Notes: generated from the letters alone by a model not told the origin. DNA of 64,000 nt from Eutreptiella sp. 'Long Island Sound 2002' (GCA_964036045.1 OZ038392.1:33927330-33991329), one strand, 5' to 3'. Counted from the first letter of the stretch, positions 11,777-26,606 are shown. A program made the numbers and translations.

Positions 11777-14700
11777 TGCACTAGCAAAGTTGTGGTGCCG
11801 AACAACACTATATATGAGCCACAGGCCCCAAATCCCAAGAGATCCATTTGCCATATTATTTATTTGCTGTACACGCGTGCATTTCGCAGTCGCCGGCATT
11901 TGCAATCTTTGATTTTGACTGTCCAAAGTGAAATCGGGCTACAGTGCACGAAATTTCGATCTAAGACCAGATGTATCCATGATTCTAAAAGCTGTGTTTT
12001 CCTGTACACTGGAAAAGCCGCCGTCAATTTGTTTTAGCACCGCTTTTCGATTTGACGGTTTTCAGCGCATGCAGCTGCCTTTCTAAGCTCCAAAATGAAA
12101 AGAGCACCCCCAAATTGACCAAAATTGCCCTTAATTTCGTCAAAATCCGATACAATAGGCCCGAGTTATGAATATGTCAATTTTATGCTATTTGCACCCT
12201 GTGTCGCTAATCTTGCCAAATGCACCCTCCCGTTCGTTGCGCTGCTAGCTTAAACACAAGGCAAAGGGGTGTTTTTGCCTTTGTTTGTCACCGCCCAGCT
12301 CCATTTTGGACATAGAAAGGTGACCCGAAAATGGCTAAAAGCGTAATAAGGCTTTTCTTTTGATGGTGCCTAGCACCAGCAAAGGAAAAGCCGCACCAAG
12401 CACGAAAGACGAAGGATTCATTTAATCCTACTTATCCACATCCTCCACAACATATCATGAATCATTGCTTCATTGAAATTTCCCCAACATGCTAATCGTT
12501 CTTTGTTATGAATACCTGATCATGCACGTGCATATTGTGCAATCCGACTTCCACGTCTGACAGATACCCTTGAGAGGCGATCGCCGCACACTGCCCTTCC
12601 CCATCTCGTGGAGCCCCCCTCCGCTTGTTGATGAGCCTTGAACTGTTGCTATTCCTTCATGATGGCTTGCTTCACCTTCTACTGGCTTGCTTTGATTGTT
12701 GCTATTTCACGCTGGTTGGTGTTATTTCGTGGCGGTTTTTGTATTTTCTCATGCATTCCTATTACCGTTCAATCCCCGCAAAGCACAAAGCATTGCACTC
12801 ATAACATGGATAAAAAGATATACATTTGAAGTGTGAAACTTATGCCACCTAAAAATGAGTCCTACAGCATCTTTTCATATTACCTTCTTGTATACACCTA
12901 CACCAGCGATGGTTTCCGCCGTATCCCAGAGATTCCACCATAACCCATCTCAAAATGCTGAGGCAAGCGACCTGAAAATCGTGTAGAAATTTTACAAATC
13001 CCAAACACAAAACATTTGGGTCAAAAATACCCCACCCATTCCCAAGTGTAGCATTCTCTTATGCTCAATGCCAGGGGGGGGGGGGATAGCGGTCAGTGGA
13101 GGTTGAAACCAATTGCGAAAAATTGCGGAAAAATTGTGGGAAAATTGCGACATTGTAAGCAACCCTCCGTAACCCTCAAGGTGCATTAGAACTGGACAGG
13201 TTGTTCAGATTTTTTTTCAGTCATACAAACGGTCCATGGGCAGCACAATTACAAGAGGGGAGCCTCAATATCGCCATGGAATTGAAGCATGAACCGAAGG
13301 CGGCGGATGTTGTCATCTTCAAGCATGGGCAAAAAAGGAGTCTCATTGTTTCTGCAAAATTGTGTATACCAATATGGTTTAGCATTGACAACAACAGTCA
13401 CTAGCGGGCACGTAATAGGGGCAAGGCAAAAAAATTGTGATAAATTGCAGAAAATTGCGAATTTGCGGACGTCAACCCCCCCCCCCTTGCCAAGGCCGCC
13501 GGAAACAAAACGCAGCTCTTGCACCACCAGAAACACAGCCGTGTTTTTATTCCCTTCTGTTGGAAATGGCCCACATTGATTTTCTACTTTTTTCTAATCA
13601 TCAATTACAGTGTCGGATAGAAATTCAATTTGCAGAATATTGTAGTTGTAATGCTCCTTCTGACCTCGACATCTGCTCTAATCAGTTTATGTTCAAAACA
13701 AGCTTGAAATGAGTGTTAAGGGGTTTCATGACCGAAGATCACCGGCTGCAAATGACATCAGAAGATGAAATCGCCAAAAGAAACCTTGTGTATGCCTGAG
13801 GACAAACATTTTCATCCTTCGGATCCACTGGCAGCGCGTGTTTTTGGCAAGCATTTCATTGTGTGGCAGACTCCATGTAGCAGAACACTAAGCAGACTTT
13901 TTGTTTACCACATCACATGGATTTTCAGTTCCACAGGTGTATGAGATACATACTAGACTTGGTTTGCCGTCCCTCCGTGCGTGAGGTCAAGGGGCTTCGC
14001 AAAGACGAATGAAGACAAATGCATAGTCCAAAATTTGATCTGAAGATTGCCGTCACTACAGGCGCGAGGACACAAGGCTCCGCAAACAAAGACAAATGCA
14101 TAGTCGCAAACTTTATTTTAAACCATGTAAAGTCGCAAACTTTATTTGAAAATTTGAACTGTTTTGCTTTTGAACTACCTCTCCATTTGAGAACTCATTC
14201 TTTTGTCCGAATAAGGTGCTTTTTCATGGGGATGTAGCCCAATGGCAATAATCCAGCTTGACATGCTCATCATGGATCTTGACCGCTTTGGTTCAATAAT
14301 GCAAAAGATTGTGCAGTGACCATTACCACCGGTCCATGGTCTACCAATAGTCATTGACTATTGAATTAAAAGAACCATCATTAACAAATTGTTCCACCAT
14401 AACGATATTTTATCTTGTATGTGCAGCGATTGTCACACTAAGATTGCTGCAAACCGCTGCATTGGTTTTTCTAAAGCTTGCAGTGCCAATTTCCGCAAAA
14501 TGCTCAACGAATACGAAACTTGATACATTGTTTATTTGCATTCAAATTAATTGTATATAGCCGCAGCTTTTGTCATTACATGCTTTTCTTTTTGCAACCC
14601 ATTTGACGATAATTGGACCGCAACAGAAAATGATAAAACACACAAATAGATTTTGACACCATCAAACGATACACGAAGCCTCCAGCTCCATCAATTGTAC

Positions 14701-15324
14701 CATTGCACACGTGACAATCACCACGGTTGTGCTGCTATTAAACACACAGCAAGCCAACAACTATTTTTTGTTGGTTAGCTAGCAGCCACGTAAACCCATT
14801 CTTGCGGCTTGAAAATACTCAAATGAATCTTTTATGCCCAATTTGCACCAATTTTCTTGTTTTCTTTGCCCAATTTACTTCAATTTTCCGTTTTATGTAG
14901 GAGCAAGCATGACACTTGCATGCTTAGGGTCTTGAAGAGGTGAACTACAATATCCAAATGGTCATTTGTAACTTGCAAATAATGTACATGATGCACTCAG
15001 TTGATGCCCTCATCAGTCTAAATGAATGAGACAAACACATTGACAATGATATATAAGCATCCATAACGGAAACTGCAAAGCATTCCTTGCCTTGGTAGAG
15101 GTTGCCATTGGCTTGGTTCATACCCTACCACATTCAAGGATTGTGGTCCGGACTGTGAGGCATCTACTAACCATCATCAGCCGTCTGCGACTTGCGGGTT
15201 TTGTTCCCATCTGAATCAACTGCTGTGCACACTACATCGGCTGTAACAACCCTCATATAGAGGGCCAGTGGTATGTTAGAAGCATCAGAATGAAGGACTA
15301 TGTACAAGCATGCCATCACAATGC
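11777..15324. other. Intergenic stretch, no gene seen
   Basis: No frame resembles a known protein. There is a G run near 13,074-13,084, a C run near 13,478-13,487, several AATTGCG-rich repeats at 13,090-13,470, and a short duplication (ACAAATGCATAGT) near 14,016 and 14,091. Confidence 0.5.
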
Positions 15325-16420
15325 TCAGAAAGAGATCCAAGGATGGAAGAGCGCTTTTACAGTGCATAATACAACAAGCCCCTCAATCCATGCCTCAGTC
15401 AAAAATGCAATCAGCAGACCCTTGCCCCTCCCTGCATTGGATACCTTGTACCCCTTCCCAAACTTAACACGCCCATAGGCAACCAGGAATGCAAGACCAG
15501 CTACAACCGGGCCAAAAATAGCACCAGCCAAGAAGGTATTGGCAAGGACAAGTGGCAGTGTTTCATCCATGTTGAACACTGCACGCTGGGCACGATTGAA
15601 GCGGCCTGCTGCACCAGTGGTGGCCATCAGGACGTTGGGGGCATCCTTGAGTGATCCATCTGAGGCCATGATTTTGTAGATGTGCTGGTCAGGACGGTCA
15701 ACTCGTGCCGGGGCACGTGCACCTGCCAAAAAAGGATTGCCTATGTCAAGACGTTTGGATGGGGCTGTTTTCACTATCTGCACTCGCCTCTATCCTTGTG
15801 CCAGGCAGCGGTTCCCAACCATCAGTATCGGGTACTTCCCAGAGGACCATTTCGTGTCAGAGTGCAACAAAAGCGGACACTTCACACTCCAACAGGCCAT
15901 GACGCTGCGCATGAAGCATCAGAGCTCCCGGCCCATGCCAAGGCCCAGGGCACGGAGGGAGGGGGGGTAGTTTCTGCAAAGAGTAGCACAAGGAAGGGCA
16001 TGACAGATCCATGCGTACAAGCCGGACATTGGGCTCACAATACATCCCTGCCCCTGGGCAACAACCAGCCGTGTTTTGCTGTAGGAGCAGGGGAGCGGTT
16101 GGTGGACAACAGGTCTATGACTGGGATTCTCAGTGACGCCAATCGTTGCGCAACGGGTACAGGGTGCTATAGCCCTCGCCTATGAACATGAAACCGGGAG
16201 GAGGGGCGTGGACCCTTCCGGCGCCAAAACCCGGCAACAAAGGAAAGATGGGGCTTACGAAACCCTCAAGGGTGTTGATTCTGGGAGATGGAAAAGGGCA
16301 AGCAGTACCGTTGGCGTTGATTATGAGCAACTTGCGTGCGATGGTCAGAAATACAACTGCGAGATAGACATAGCCCAATTGGTACTGGTGAAGGATGGCG
16401 AACTTTGCGTCATAGAGGGC
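15325..16420 (-). CDS. MAPEG-like membrane protein, C-terminal two exons
   Basis: Exon A (16,420-16,309) follows a CCCCAG acceptor and ends at a G|GTACTG donor. Exon B (15,722-15,325) follows TTTTTGGCAG and runs to a TGA. The join is in phase (1+2) and gives about 169 residues. Exon A encodes a hydrophobic helix (GYVYLAVVFLTIARKLLII). Exon B contains FNRAQRAVFNMDETLPLVLA, close to the hallmark of MAPEG proteins (RxxxAQRxxxNxxE, as in microsomal glutathione transferase and FLAP-like proteins), then two more hydrophobic helices. Family members are four-helix membrane enzymes or regulators of eicosanoid and glutathione metabolism; the substrate here cannot be told. The start codon exon was not found. 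The 3' end may instead splice into 15,170-15,230, where a hydrophilic tail is encoded. Confidence 0.6.
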
Positions 16421-17223
16421 CTGGGGAAGCAGTAGCGAGCGGGGTGAAATTTGGATGTGGGCCACGACGTGCTGTAGGAGGGGTGGGGACGGCGGCGGTG
16501 ATGAGCTCCATTTATGGGCACCGGAACAGGACGGGGGTGCGTGTCTCGATTGTCTGCGAGGCCAACCGAGGCGGTTAGATAAAAAGCAGGGGAAAGAGCA
16601 AGCCAAAACACCCAGTGCCAAATGCACTGCCTTTTCACAGAGGTGCATGACCACCGATGCATCTTGAGATTACTGGGGCAGAGACAAAGGGGGATTGTTA
16701 TTTCTTACAACTGGTCATGTATGCATCCTTCCGCCCCTATGGTGCTCATGCCCTCGCCAGCATCCACAGCCTTCGCTCTTGCCAAGACCGTGAAATTTGG
16801 TGGACACTCTCCACTAACACCACTGATGATGTGGGAAAAGTAACACAATGCCAGCTTTTAGGTTGCCAAGTTTTGCCCACCAGTGGTGCACTGCAGTTCC
16901 AGGGGATTTTGCAGGGATGGGCACAAAAGCACGAGCAGACATTGCAAAGAAATCTGGTTCAAACCCAAGGCGGCAGTGTCAAGCCTGCAAAGAATGTAAA
17001 AAAGTCCAGTCTCCAAAATGGTGCAGGGGCATAGCTAGGTGGGCTAAAATACGGATAAATGCCCTTTCGAGGTACGCATTCTAAGTACCTACAACCCGAA
17101 AGAACTAGAAGCCGAAAATGTGAACTGGGACAGAAATGGACTGAATTCTGGCATTTGAAATGTATTCAGCATTGTGCACAAGAGGAAGGGTGATCGATGA
17201 AGGTGCCGTATACCAGTGTCCAG

Positions 17224-17225
<2 letters not shown>

Positions 17226-17262
<37 letters not shown>
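17226..17262. repeat. (GT)n microsatellite
   Basis: An uninterrupted GT dinucleotide run of about 17 units. Confidence 0.95.
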
Positions 17263-19396
17263 AGGGGGGTAAAGCATTGCACCTGAGAAGACTGCTGGCA
17301 CACCTACTTGCGTTTCGCACTGATCCTTGTCCTTCCCACGAATCCTTTTCTTGGGTGGGTGGCGGTGCCCACTGGCTTCTTGCCACTGTTGCCAGTACTC
17401 CTGACACCCTGAACCCTCTTCACCTCCTTTGGTCGCTTGTGCCAAAAGAGCCCCCAGTGTTGGGTCTACACAGAGGAGGGCAATGGCCCTCACCATTGGT
17501 CAGGTGTGCCCGGGCGGACATCCAATGCCAGCAGTGGACTGACCCTCTCCAACGGTGGCTTTGGCACCTCGGATATCCACCTCTGCAGTCACTCCAATTT
17601 GGGCACATAACAACTTTTGACCTTCATTTTGTTGCAGTCTGTGGTTTGCGTGGAGAATGTGCCATGCCCCCAATACCATGTGGGTCCTACTCGCAAGGGG
17701 TGGTGTACGGTTTGCCCATCTTGTGCAATGCTCATGCTAAATGAGGTGGTGGGTGGTGGTTGATGTTGATGTGCGTGGTGGCAGGTTGGTCACCGTCACC
17801 GGCTTCTGCTGGCGTATCCGAGCATATGCCGGATGGAAATTCATGGTAACAAATTGTTGCCAGTAGCTTGGTGGTTGAGGGAGTGAGGAGGGGGGGAGGA
17901 TTGTAGCCTTGCTAGCGAGAGTGCAATGCCTGTCCCACAGCTCACAATTGCTGTCTGTGTCCTTCGGCCTGTGGTTTCCAAGTGAAGCTCGGGCTGTGAA
18001 CCTTTCCCCACTGATGCATGCTCACTCGCTCACTCTCCAAGAGAATATAGTGCATGGGCCAGGGGGCTGCAGATCACCAAGCACTACTTATTGGTATTAC
18101 GTAGCAATCATTGGGCATTTTGCTCCCCTTAAGCACTTCCCTCAGATGGGAACTGAGACAAGCCTGCCCAAATGGGGACTTGGGGGGCTCGGAGTCTAAA
18201 AGAACTACGAATCCTGTGCTTTATTGATTATACATGTGTAGGAGCATAACACTGCATCTCATCTCCACACTAGCTACATCTGAGACAAGGGGAATTTGCA
18301 GAAAAGCGTTGCCCTGCAGCAGCAATGGCGGTAATTGTATCCTGCAGACCGGACCATTGAGATGCCTGTTTGCGAGACCCAACACGCTCAATTTGAACAA
18401 CACGTAGTATTATCATTGCATCGCGCAGTGGCAGCAGCCTCAGTTTGCCAAAAAAAAAACCAGAGAGGGGAAATTTTGGAGGGGCAAAATTTGGTATGGT
18501 TAAATTTGGCACGAGAAAATTGCTCAAAATTTTGCGATCTGTTTCGCTCGTCCAGCTCTTATGGAAAAATTTGCTGTGCCAACGGAGCCCCCGGACTTAT
18601 CCTGTTTGACTACCCTCTGCAGAAGGGGAGTTCCCCTGTCGTTGGCCTGCGGTTCGACATCCCATTGCGCCCTCCTCTGAGCGAGTAGTCTTGGCCCAGG
18701 GGTGTCAAACCCTGGGACTAGTGATCTGACGAGGGTGAATATGAACACAATAGATGCCTCAAAATGATGAGTGCGTCATGCTGATCATTTTGAAGTATAT
18801 CTTGTGGGGATCATCAATTTCTCAAATTTTTCATTCCAGCACCGGTAGCGCCGGTAATTTTCTTGAAATATATCTGGGGCGCCAGTGGCGCCCAATTCAT
18901 GGTCCACAAGGTGTAGGTTTGGGGGTCCAGAATGGGGTGGGGGGTGGGGTTGTGGTCCGAGATCCACACTTACACACCCGAGGTGCATGCAACACAACCG
19001 CAATCACAGTTCAAATGCGGCTGGCAGACAAACAGTGCGGACAACAAGACTGACCGTGTTCAAAACCGTCCAGCAAAAGCCTCAAGAATCGGCTCACCTG
19101 GAGGTATCTCACTGCGAGGCGTTGTTTCGTGTGTCCTCGAGGGCACCCTCACTCAAGATTGGGAGGGGCTGGGACGCAGGTCAGGTAAGCCGCCAATCGT
19201 GCATGGCTGACGGCCTTCTGTCAGTTCCAACATGACACAGACGGTCCACAGTGCGCAAACGTCCACTTGGTCTTCCCTCTCCCTCCCACAGGGGGCACAG
19301 GGGGCAGCAGGGGGGGGAGGGATGGGTGTCTGGGTGAAGCGTTCGGTGTGTGTCTCGGGAGGGCAAACTGTCAAACAGAATTGGGCGTGGACTGAC

Positions 19397-19582
19397 CTTT
19401 TGGTCCGCCACTAACGTCATAAGAAAATACGTGGCCCAGGCAAACACTTGCCCGATCACCGGCAGTCTGCCGAGCAGCAGTTTCAAGTACAATTTCGTGG
19501 CCTCGGCTTCCGTTTTGGTATTCTCGGTCTTCGGCATCAGTCCCATCTCATCCCGGTCTTTGAATTCGTCCTCCTCCTCGTC
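19397..19582 (-). CDS. Candidate internal exon of a membrane protein
   Basis: A minus-strand open segment of 62 codons is bounded by a GGCGCAG acceptor and an AAAAG|GTCAGT donor, both phase 0. It encodes an acidic stretch (DEEEDEFKDRDEMG), a Lys/Glu-rich linker and a hydrophobic helix (LPVIGQVFAWATYFLMTLVA). The phase matches exon A of the MAPEG-like gene at 16,420, so it could be an upstream exon of the same gene with a 3-kb intron. No homology was recognised directly. The open frame, splice sites and composition are the only support. Confidence 0.35.
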
Positions 19583-22500
19583 CTGCGCCGCTTGTGCAGA
19601 TGCAGGGATGCATGTGTCAGGGCTTAACACAGAAGCATGGGCACATAATGTGTGCCAGCGAGGTCGTGTCTTAGCGTTGAGTCATACGACTTTTGAAACC
19701 ATTTCATATCACATGCAGCGATTCAACTGATACGACCGAAAGACCCCCGCAAGCAAATGATTTTCAAAGATCGTGGAGCCAAGTGGCATAAAATTGCACA
19801 TCTGCAAGTCATGCTAAATGCCCCCTTTTGCACATTACAACAACCACGATGATAACCACAATAAATGCAAGTGAACCATATGACCAACTGCAATGCAAAA
19901 GCCCCTGAGCGGACCACGTGCAAAGCACCAGTGCGACCCAGTCATCAAATGAAAGCAAATATGGCTGCAAACGGGTGTTCCAAATGTGTCCCAACCCGTT
20001 GCGTCCCATTTCCATCCCCCCCCCCCCACCCCCCCTTTGCGGTAGCTTTGCTTGCAGGTAAATGTATCGGGTGCCAGCCCACCTCAAAATCCAGTTTTTT
20101 GTGCCCGCGTCTTTCCAGCGGCCGACACAAGAAGCAGAGGACCCAACACACGAGGCGGACGTCACGTTGCACGATCATGATGAATGTACTTAAGCTGTTT
20201 GTTCGCTGCATGCCCACTACAGGCGGTCAAATTCTTCATCCGCCAACTGCTACTGTGCCGCAGCACACGTGCCCGCAAGAGCCCAGATACAAGCAACACG
20301 AGACCAAGCACTGCACAGCACCAGAAACGCAGATGAGTTCGGCTGCGATATTTGCTTGGCTTCATTGACACAACACCAAGAAGGTGAGGGGGCTGACATG
20401 TGCGGCAGAAGAGCACATTGAAAGAGAGCATGGGCACAGCGAGGACCCGAAGCCCTGCGCACCGCACTGCGGATTCGCGCCTCCTGCGCTTGCAAGGTCT
20501 GTGTGTATAGACAGGCATTTTGTGAGACTTCAGCTGGTGCCAAATGGCATCCGCCGGGAGGCCACAGGATGGCCCAGGATCGGATGCATTCCAATGCCAA
20601 TTGCTAGCTCCCTTCCTTGGACCCCCCCCTTGGTCTTGCAATGTTTTCTCCGGGTCAAGTGTGCGAGAAGGCTCAGATCACGCACTCGCACCACGTGCAT
20701 CGCACGAATATGGGCATTGGCATGGCTGCAGGCGTGGGGGGCGTGGCCGTGGGCAGGGGCAGAGGCATTGGCATGGGCAGGAGCACGCCTGAGGAGGAGG
20801 AAGAGGAGGAGGAGGAGGAGGAGGAGACAGGGAACACTCCAATGGGTGCCGAATCGCCCATCAATCACGGAGGAGGCCGGCTTTGCACCCTCATGGCGTA
20901 CCGTTAGCCTCACATGCGGACTCCCAGTGTCCCCAGTCGCTCAGACACTGATTACAAGGTGCCGACGAGAGCATGGCGCAGTCCCTGGCCCTGAGCGCTT
21001 CCTGAGACCTTCGGGCCAACTGGGTCGTGCCATGAACGGGAGCCCTGCCTGAGGCACTGACCATTCCGGACACACCCGGGGGCTCATGCCTGAACGGGCA
21101 CGTCGAGCCGATCCTGCCACACCCTTCGGGGGCTGGCAGGCCCTCCCCTGAGGTCGGCTGTTGGCTTCGCCGGTATTGCGGGGTCTCGGGGGGGTGGGGG
21201 CTCTGGCCTGAGTCCTCCCGCGGTCCGGGGCGGATTAGACATGGGAGTGCCATACTCCAGTGGCAGGGGCACGGGTGGGGGGGCCTGGGCGTGAGCCAGG
21301 GCAGGGGCGCGGGCAGGAGCAGAGGCATGGGATTAGGCATCGCCATCACCACGGCCATGGGCGGTGGCAGGAAGCGCAACCGGGGCATGGGCGTAGGGGC
21401 AGGGGAGGGTGCTGCGGCAACGCAACGGAGTGCATTGGTGGCGAGAGGGGGGGGGGGGGGCACCCGTTGTCGCAGCCATGATAAGTGGAAGGTCGGGTGT
21501 AGCGGTGGCGGTCTGGGAAGCCCCATGACGTCCGAAAAGATAGCCTGCCACGACTGCACAGGGAAACACTATTAGCGCCGCCCAACGCTTCGACGTCTCG
21601 CCATAAGCCTAAAGTGAAAGGCACGGAGACGGTGGGCGCTTGGCCCCTCCACAATGGGGCTGGAGCTGATGAGCATGAAGGCAGGGAGGGAGGGAGTGGA
21701 TTCGTGAATTAGAGAATGGGGGACCGATCTGCTGGGTCCGCCCCAGGGTGTTGTTGGCTACTGAATCAGTGCAACCCCGCAACCTGCTTCCCCCCTCCCA
21801 CACACACTGTTCCCACGAATCACTGTGCACGCTGAGATTTGAAATCGAATCCTTCGCGTGTTTTCACTGCCAGTGTGCCAGTGCGAGGGAGGGAGGGAGG
21901 GAGGGAGGGAGGAAGGAAAGGGAGGGAGGGGGGAAAGGGAGGGAGGGGGGTACAAGGTAGGGAGTAGCGTGGAAGACTACAACGAAAAGTGGCCATCTCA
22001 ACGGTACTAACACAGCCCAACAATCTGCAAACACCAGTGTGCTCTCACTGAAAGCCAGGACACACTGCAACCAGGGGTCGACTGTCGCGAAGTGCACCTC
22101 CCTTTTCTCCTTGAGGTGCTGGGATTTTTGGGGCCACACCCAGCCCTGGTTTTTTTTGCGTAGGCGCTGCCCTATGCAAGTACGCGCACGCATGCGTGAC
22201 TTTCAAGTGCTGGATGCAGCTTGTCAGTGGCAACCACAGGTGACATTACTTTAGTGCGCTGGAGGCGCACCAAAATGGATGTGCCCAACCAAGGTTGGCT
22301 GTGAAGAACAGGCTTCTTGGTGCTGCTGAGCCCAGCAGCGATTGGACAATTCTGGTCAAAGGCTGCAAAATGCTACTCGCCCAACGATACCCTGTGTGAC
22401 CATCACTTTTCTGACTTGACCCATGCACAAGCACAAGACAAGTCAGGAAAACGATGGTCAGATCGGGTCCCCGTGCTTCCTGCCGGTGAGGTCCACCGGT

Positions 22501-25141
22501 GAATATGTGCCACCATCATTGGTCCTGCTTCGGGGTTTCTGAAGTATCGCATGCAATTTCTGTTGCGCCCCATCATGAGAAAGGCAAGTTTCAATGGCCT
22601 GAAGTTGGGCCCATTGGATGACGCTGATTTCCCTGGTATCACGGTACATTCTTGACCACGAAAACTATGGCCAGAACAACGACGGTCAGATGGGGTCCCC
22701 ATGCTCAGACAAGGCCGTGCTTGCGCAAAAGGGGGGTACAAGCCACCACAAAATTTCCGATGTCGCACTGTATTACTCACACGTGCCGTGCCAGTGAACC
22801 AAAAACTGGCCAAAGAGGGCACGCAACTCGAGGCATGCGGGCCATCAATGGTCGCAATCGACACCCATGTGGATCTGGCCCTGCATCACTGCCCGTCCAG
22901 ATTGCGAGTCACCATCGACTCTAGCACCAGCCCTCTTTGGCCAAGGTCGACAATGGTCATCACCCCTCAGCTTCCAGCACAGTACAAGAATACCAAGTGT
23001 TACCCGTTGGCGGTGCGCCTTCTAACAGTCACAAAATACTGTGCTCTGTATGTCATTTGTCATGCATTGTGTACTTCAGTGCACAGCACACTTTGGCTGT
23101 GGAGTTTTCGGGAGAAGATTTGCGCAGAGGGCAGAACGGTACAGCGCTGTACAGGGCAGAGGCAGGGGGCAGGCTAATTATACCCCGCGGTCAGCTGCAA
23201 AAGTTTGTGCAGCCGTGGCGAAGCCCGCTGCATGTTGAGCCTTGTGGTGCTGCCAATCATGACCAGGAGTTCGAGCGGGCCGGACGACCCGGGGCACCGT
23301 AGCAGCCCAAATCGGTGCAGATGGAGCAGTCTGCACACTGGAGGCGGCGGAGCTGCTGAGATGCAAAGAGGAGAGGCTTCCGTGAGCGGATGGCCTCAGC
23401 ACAAGACCAGTCACTACGGCGACAGAAATAGCCAACACAACGAAATCCAGTGGTGCCCGCCAGAAGTGGGCCCTCTGGGTCTCCACAGAAGCAGAGTCTC
23501 GCATCTGGTCCGACATGATTGTGGTGACAAGAGCCTCCCTACAGCACAGAAGGCCACTCACATCCTGGACACAACCACCACTCCAACACCACTGCAACAT
23601 AACCCATACAGGGTTCATACTACAAGACGCCCCACCAGCCTTTATGGGGCCTCTCTCCTCTACCGCACAACACTCCCTGTACATCTGTCACCAGTGACAC
23701 CATCGGCCCGAGGCGGGGACTACCGCCACGTGCAAAAAAAAAAGCCCCAAATCCCAACGGATTGACAATCTTGTATTTGGCGAAGGTCGATGAGCTGCAG
23801 CGCAGCGCTTCGATGAACTACTTGATTTTGCATTCGGAATCCATCCACGACCTTCTAATCCTCAATCAAACCCCTAAAATCCGTCCAATTAGCGCAGCAC
23901 TGCAAGATCAACAGCGAAATGTTCCCAAATCGGCAACTTGATCGTGCTTTTCGTTTGCTCTACCACTCGGCGGTGCAGTCTTTGCCTACCAATTGCGATG
24001 GTCAAACTTTGGAATATAGCATCAATTGTCCACTCTCCACTGATATGGCCAAAATTCAGCATTGTACCTTGTGGAACTCCACCTGTGGCTCAAGCAGCAA
24101 TATGAGGCCATCTTCAGTGTTTCTAATGAGCATTGCACAGGAGACCAACCGTTTAAGCAAAATTATAGACCTGGTCATTTAGGAGCTGGTAAGTGGGGGA
24201 AAGTATTAATATTGGTGTGGAAACGAGTATTGTGAGCAAATTGGCAACGCTGCAGTCATTGGTGTGGAGCCTGATCTTGCTCATGCTGATGATGCAAGAA
24301 TAATTTCCGCATTGGCCATAACAATTCTTGGTGCTCTCGGGAATTGTCTTACGATGTGGATGATGGCCTTGAGGAAAGCTGTCTACTGCTTGTACTGTTG
24401 GCACATTAGCACATTGAAATTGTAGTATCTCCTCAGGAGAGAACATTGGCAACAAATCAATATGCACAGCCTCCTTGGCACCATTTTTATAGATAGTACT
24501 CCACGTCGTTGTTGAGTTGTGGTTCTTTTCTTCCTGTTGTGGGTTTTATTGGTTCTATGTGGTAACAGTGTTATTTGCCAATACGCAGCTGCAGCCCCCC
24601 ATGTGCACGCAACAATATCTCAAAATGTGATGATGCATCCCTTCAACCGGCACCTGACAATACAGCCTCAAATACAACCTTCTGAACGTCATGTGTGCAT
24701 CCACCTGTTTGGGTGCACCTAGGCTTGTTCTTAATCGAAGGGAACCACCCCCAAGCCACTCTACTCTGAAAAACTCACATGCATTATGTAAAGACGCATG
24801 CTGGCAAAAAACCAATGGATGATGTGAAAATGAACAACAAATCTATTTGCTGCACACTGCGTGTATCGCTTGGTTTTCTGGTTTACTCAAGATAAGAAAT
24901 CGCATCTTATGAAATCAGCAAGGCCGTCATGGCACAAATTCACTCCCTTTTATTTTGAGATGTACCACTTGGGGTAGCATGCAGCGTATGTTTGCAGGAA
25001 CCATGGTGGCGCAAAAGGGAATGGTTCACCGGTGCGGTTGAGATGCTTTTTGTAAGAAGCATTTGCGAATACCCCTGATTCGGATCAAATTTAGAAAATT
25101 GTCATCAATCGATCAAAAAATAGAGCATGCATCATGTCTCA

Positions 25142-25387
25142 AAGCACAACCCCCTCCCCCCACCAACGGTTGGGTGCTGTTGTCCACACGTCTTCAGGTA
25201 CATACTTCAGGGGTGTATGCGGGGCAGTAGACCAACACGTCAATTTTGAACTTCCCGGCACAACACCAAACAATCTTCGGGCAGAAAGGGTGCGGCAGAC
25301 GGACATAGCCACCAGGACACTTCCGCAGCTGAGCAGAGCCCACAGCACCACAGGGCTAAAAGGCCGTGGCCTGGGAAGGCTCGCCAA
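25142..25387 (-). CDS. Weak candidate membrane-protein exon
   Basis: A minus-strand frame encodes a hydrophobic helix followed by basic residues (VVLWALLSCGSVLVAMSVCR, then TLSARR), which resembles the first helix of MAPEG-type proteins, followed by a soluble stretch. The other two minus frames are closed or unlike protein. Splice limits were not fixed and no homology is certain. Confidence 0.2.
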
Positions 25388-26606
25388 GCCAAACAGATGG
25401 AGACCCCAAGGCCAATATCATCAGTTTGACATTCTTTGTTGGTGCTGGCGAAGGCCTGATCTATGGCAAGCCCTTTCCAGGACCGCGGGAGGGAAAGAAA
25501 TTTGGAGGCGGAGTGACAGTAAACGCGGGTTCAGGACAGAGGAACAACATTGGCACAAGCGACAGGAGCGACGGGAGCCAACATCACAACATCACAATTG
25601 ACTGCTCAAGACCACATAAATCGGTCAGACGAAAGGGACCATCTTTATCCGCTAACACCCTGACGGCCCCCCTCCGTTCAACAGCCTTTCCCTCCGCCAA
25701 ACTCCCCGAGGGTTGGTCCGGGGCCCCGCCACAACTCGGGCACCGACCGTGACCACTCTGTCCAGTGTCGCTTCGCCCATCGTGAGGCGTTGAGGCATGC
25801 CCGCGGTGGCTTGGCGCAGGACGCCTGGCCTGAGACGCGATGCCCCGAACGCTCCTAAAACGATTTTTGGCGATGACCGGGACGCGCCCAAAATGAGTTT
25901 TTTTTGGGGGGGGGGCGGTACTGAGGATTGGTTAGGTATGGGAGGGGTCAGTGCGGTGAACAGGCATGTGGGTGGTCATGGAGGTCTACACAGCACAACA
26001 TGGCTGGGCAGGGCAGCAACGTGCGAGTCGGGGCTGTCCAGGGCTGCAGACGTCATTCATTGAAGGTATTGGAAGGGGAGGTCTCTCCAGATGTTCTACG
26101 GCCGTTCCAAGCACACAGCCCCTGTGTGCTCTCATGCCTGAAGCTTCCACATGCATGTGGCCGGGGGCGGGAGATCTCAAAGATCGTGATTCACGATGCA
26201 AATTGGGGGCTCGTTGCGGAGTGGCCGCACGGTGCGCGCACAGTGTGCGCCATATAGGCCCTTGGCAAAAAAAAACGGCCCATCCCACTCGATGCTTCAC
26301 TGTCGCCTTTGGGATCCACAACTTCGCCACTTTGCTTTCTGGCAGCAAATTCGTGGCGTTTGCTGGTTGCCACTGCCACGTGCGCACTGTGCAGGGCCTT
26401 TGTTCATGGCTAGGTCCGTGTGGAATCCTGGGGTCGGGGGGGGGGGGGAGGGCGACTTCTCGGGCTGAGACGCAACTCTCCCCCCACGCCCGCCCCCAGT
26501 AGAAGTGGGCTGAAGGGTGGTGGTGGGGGGGGGGGGGGTCGGACCCCATCACATGGGTATCAAAATGATCGGCGCATCGATTATGCAGAAGTGGTGACCA
26601 CCCGAC

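Noticed and set aside
16780-17610. Short Gly/Ala-rich exons on the minus strand near 16.8 and 17.5 kb
   Set aside because: They have plausible borders but no homology, competing frames, and one overlaps sequence resembling the fold-back repeat family.
20384-21575. Gly/Met/Arg- or Pro-rich proteins of up to 222 residues
   Set aside because: Low-complexity translations of GGCATGG and GAG repeats in several frames.
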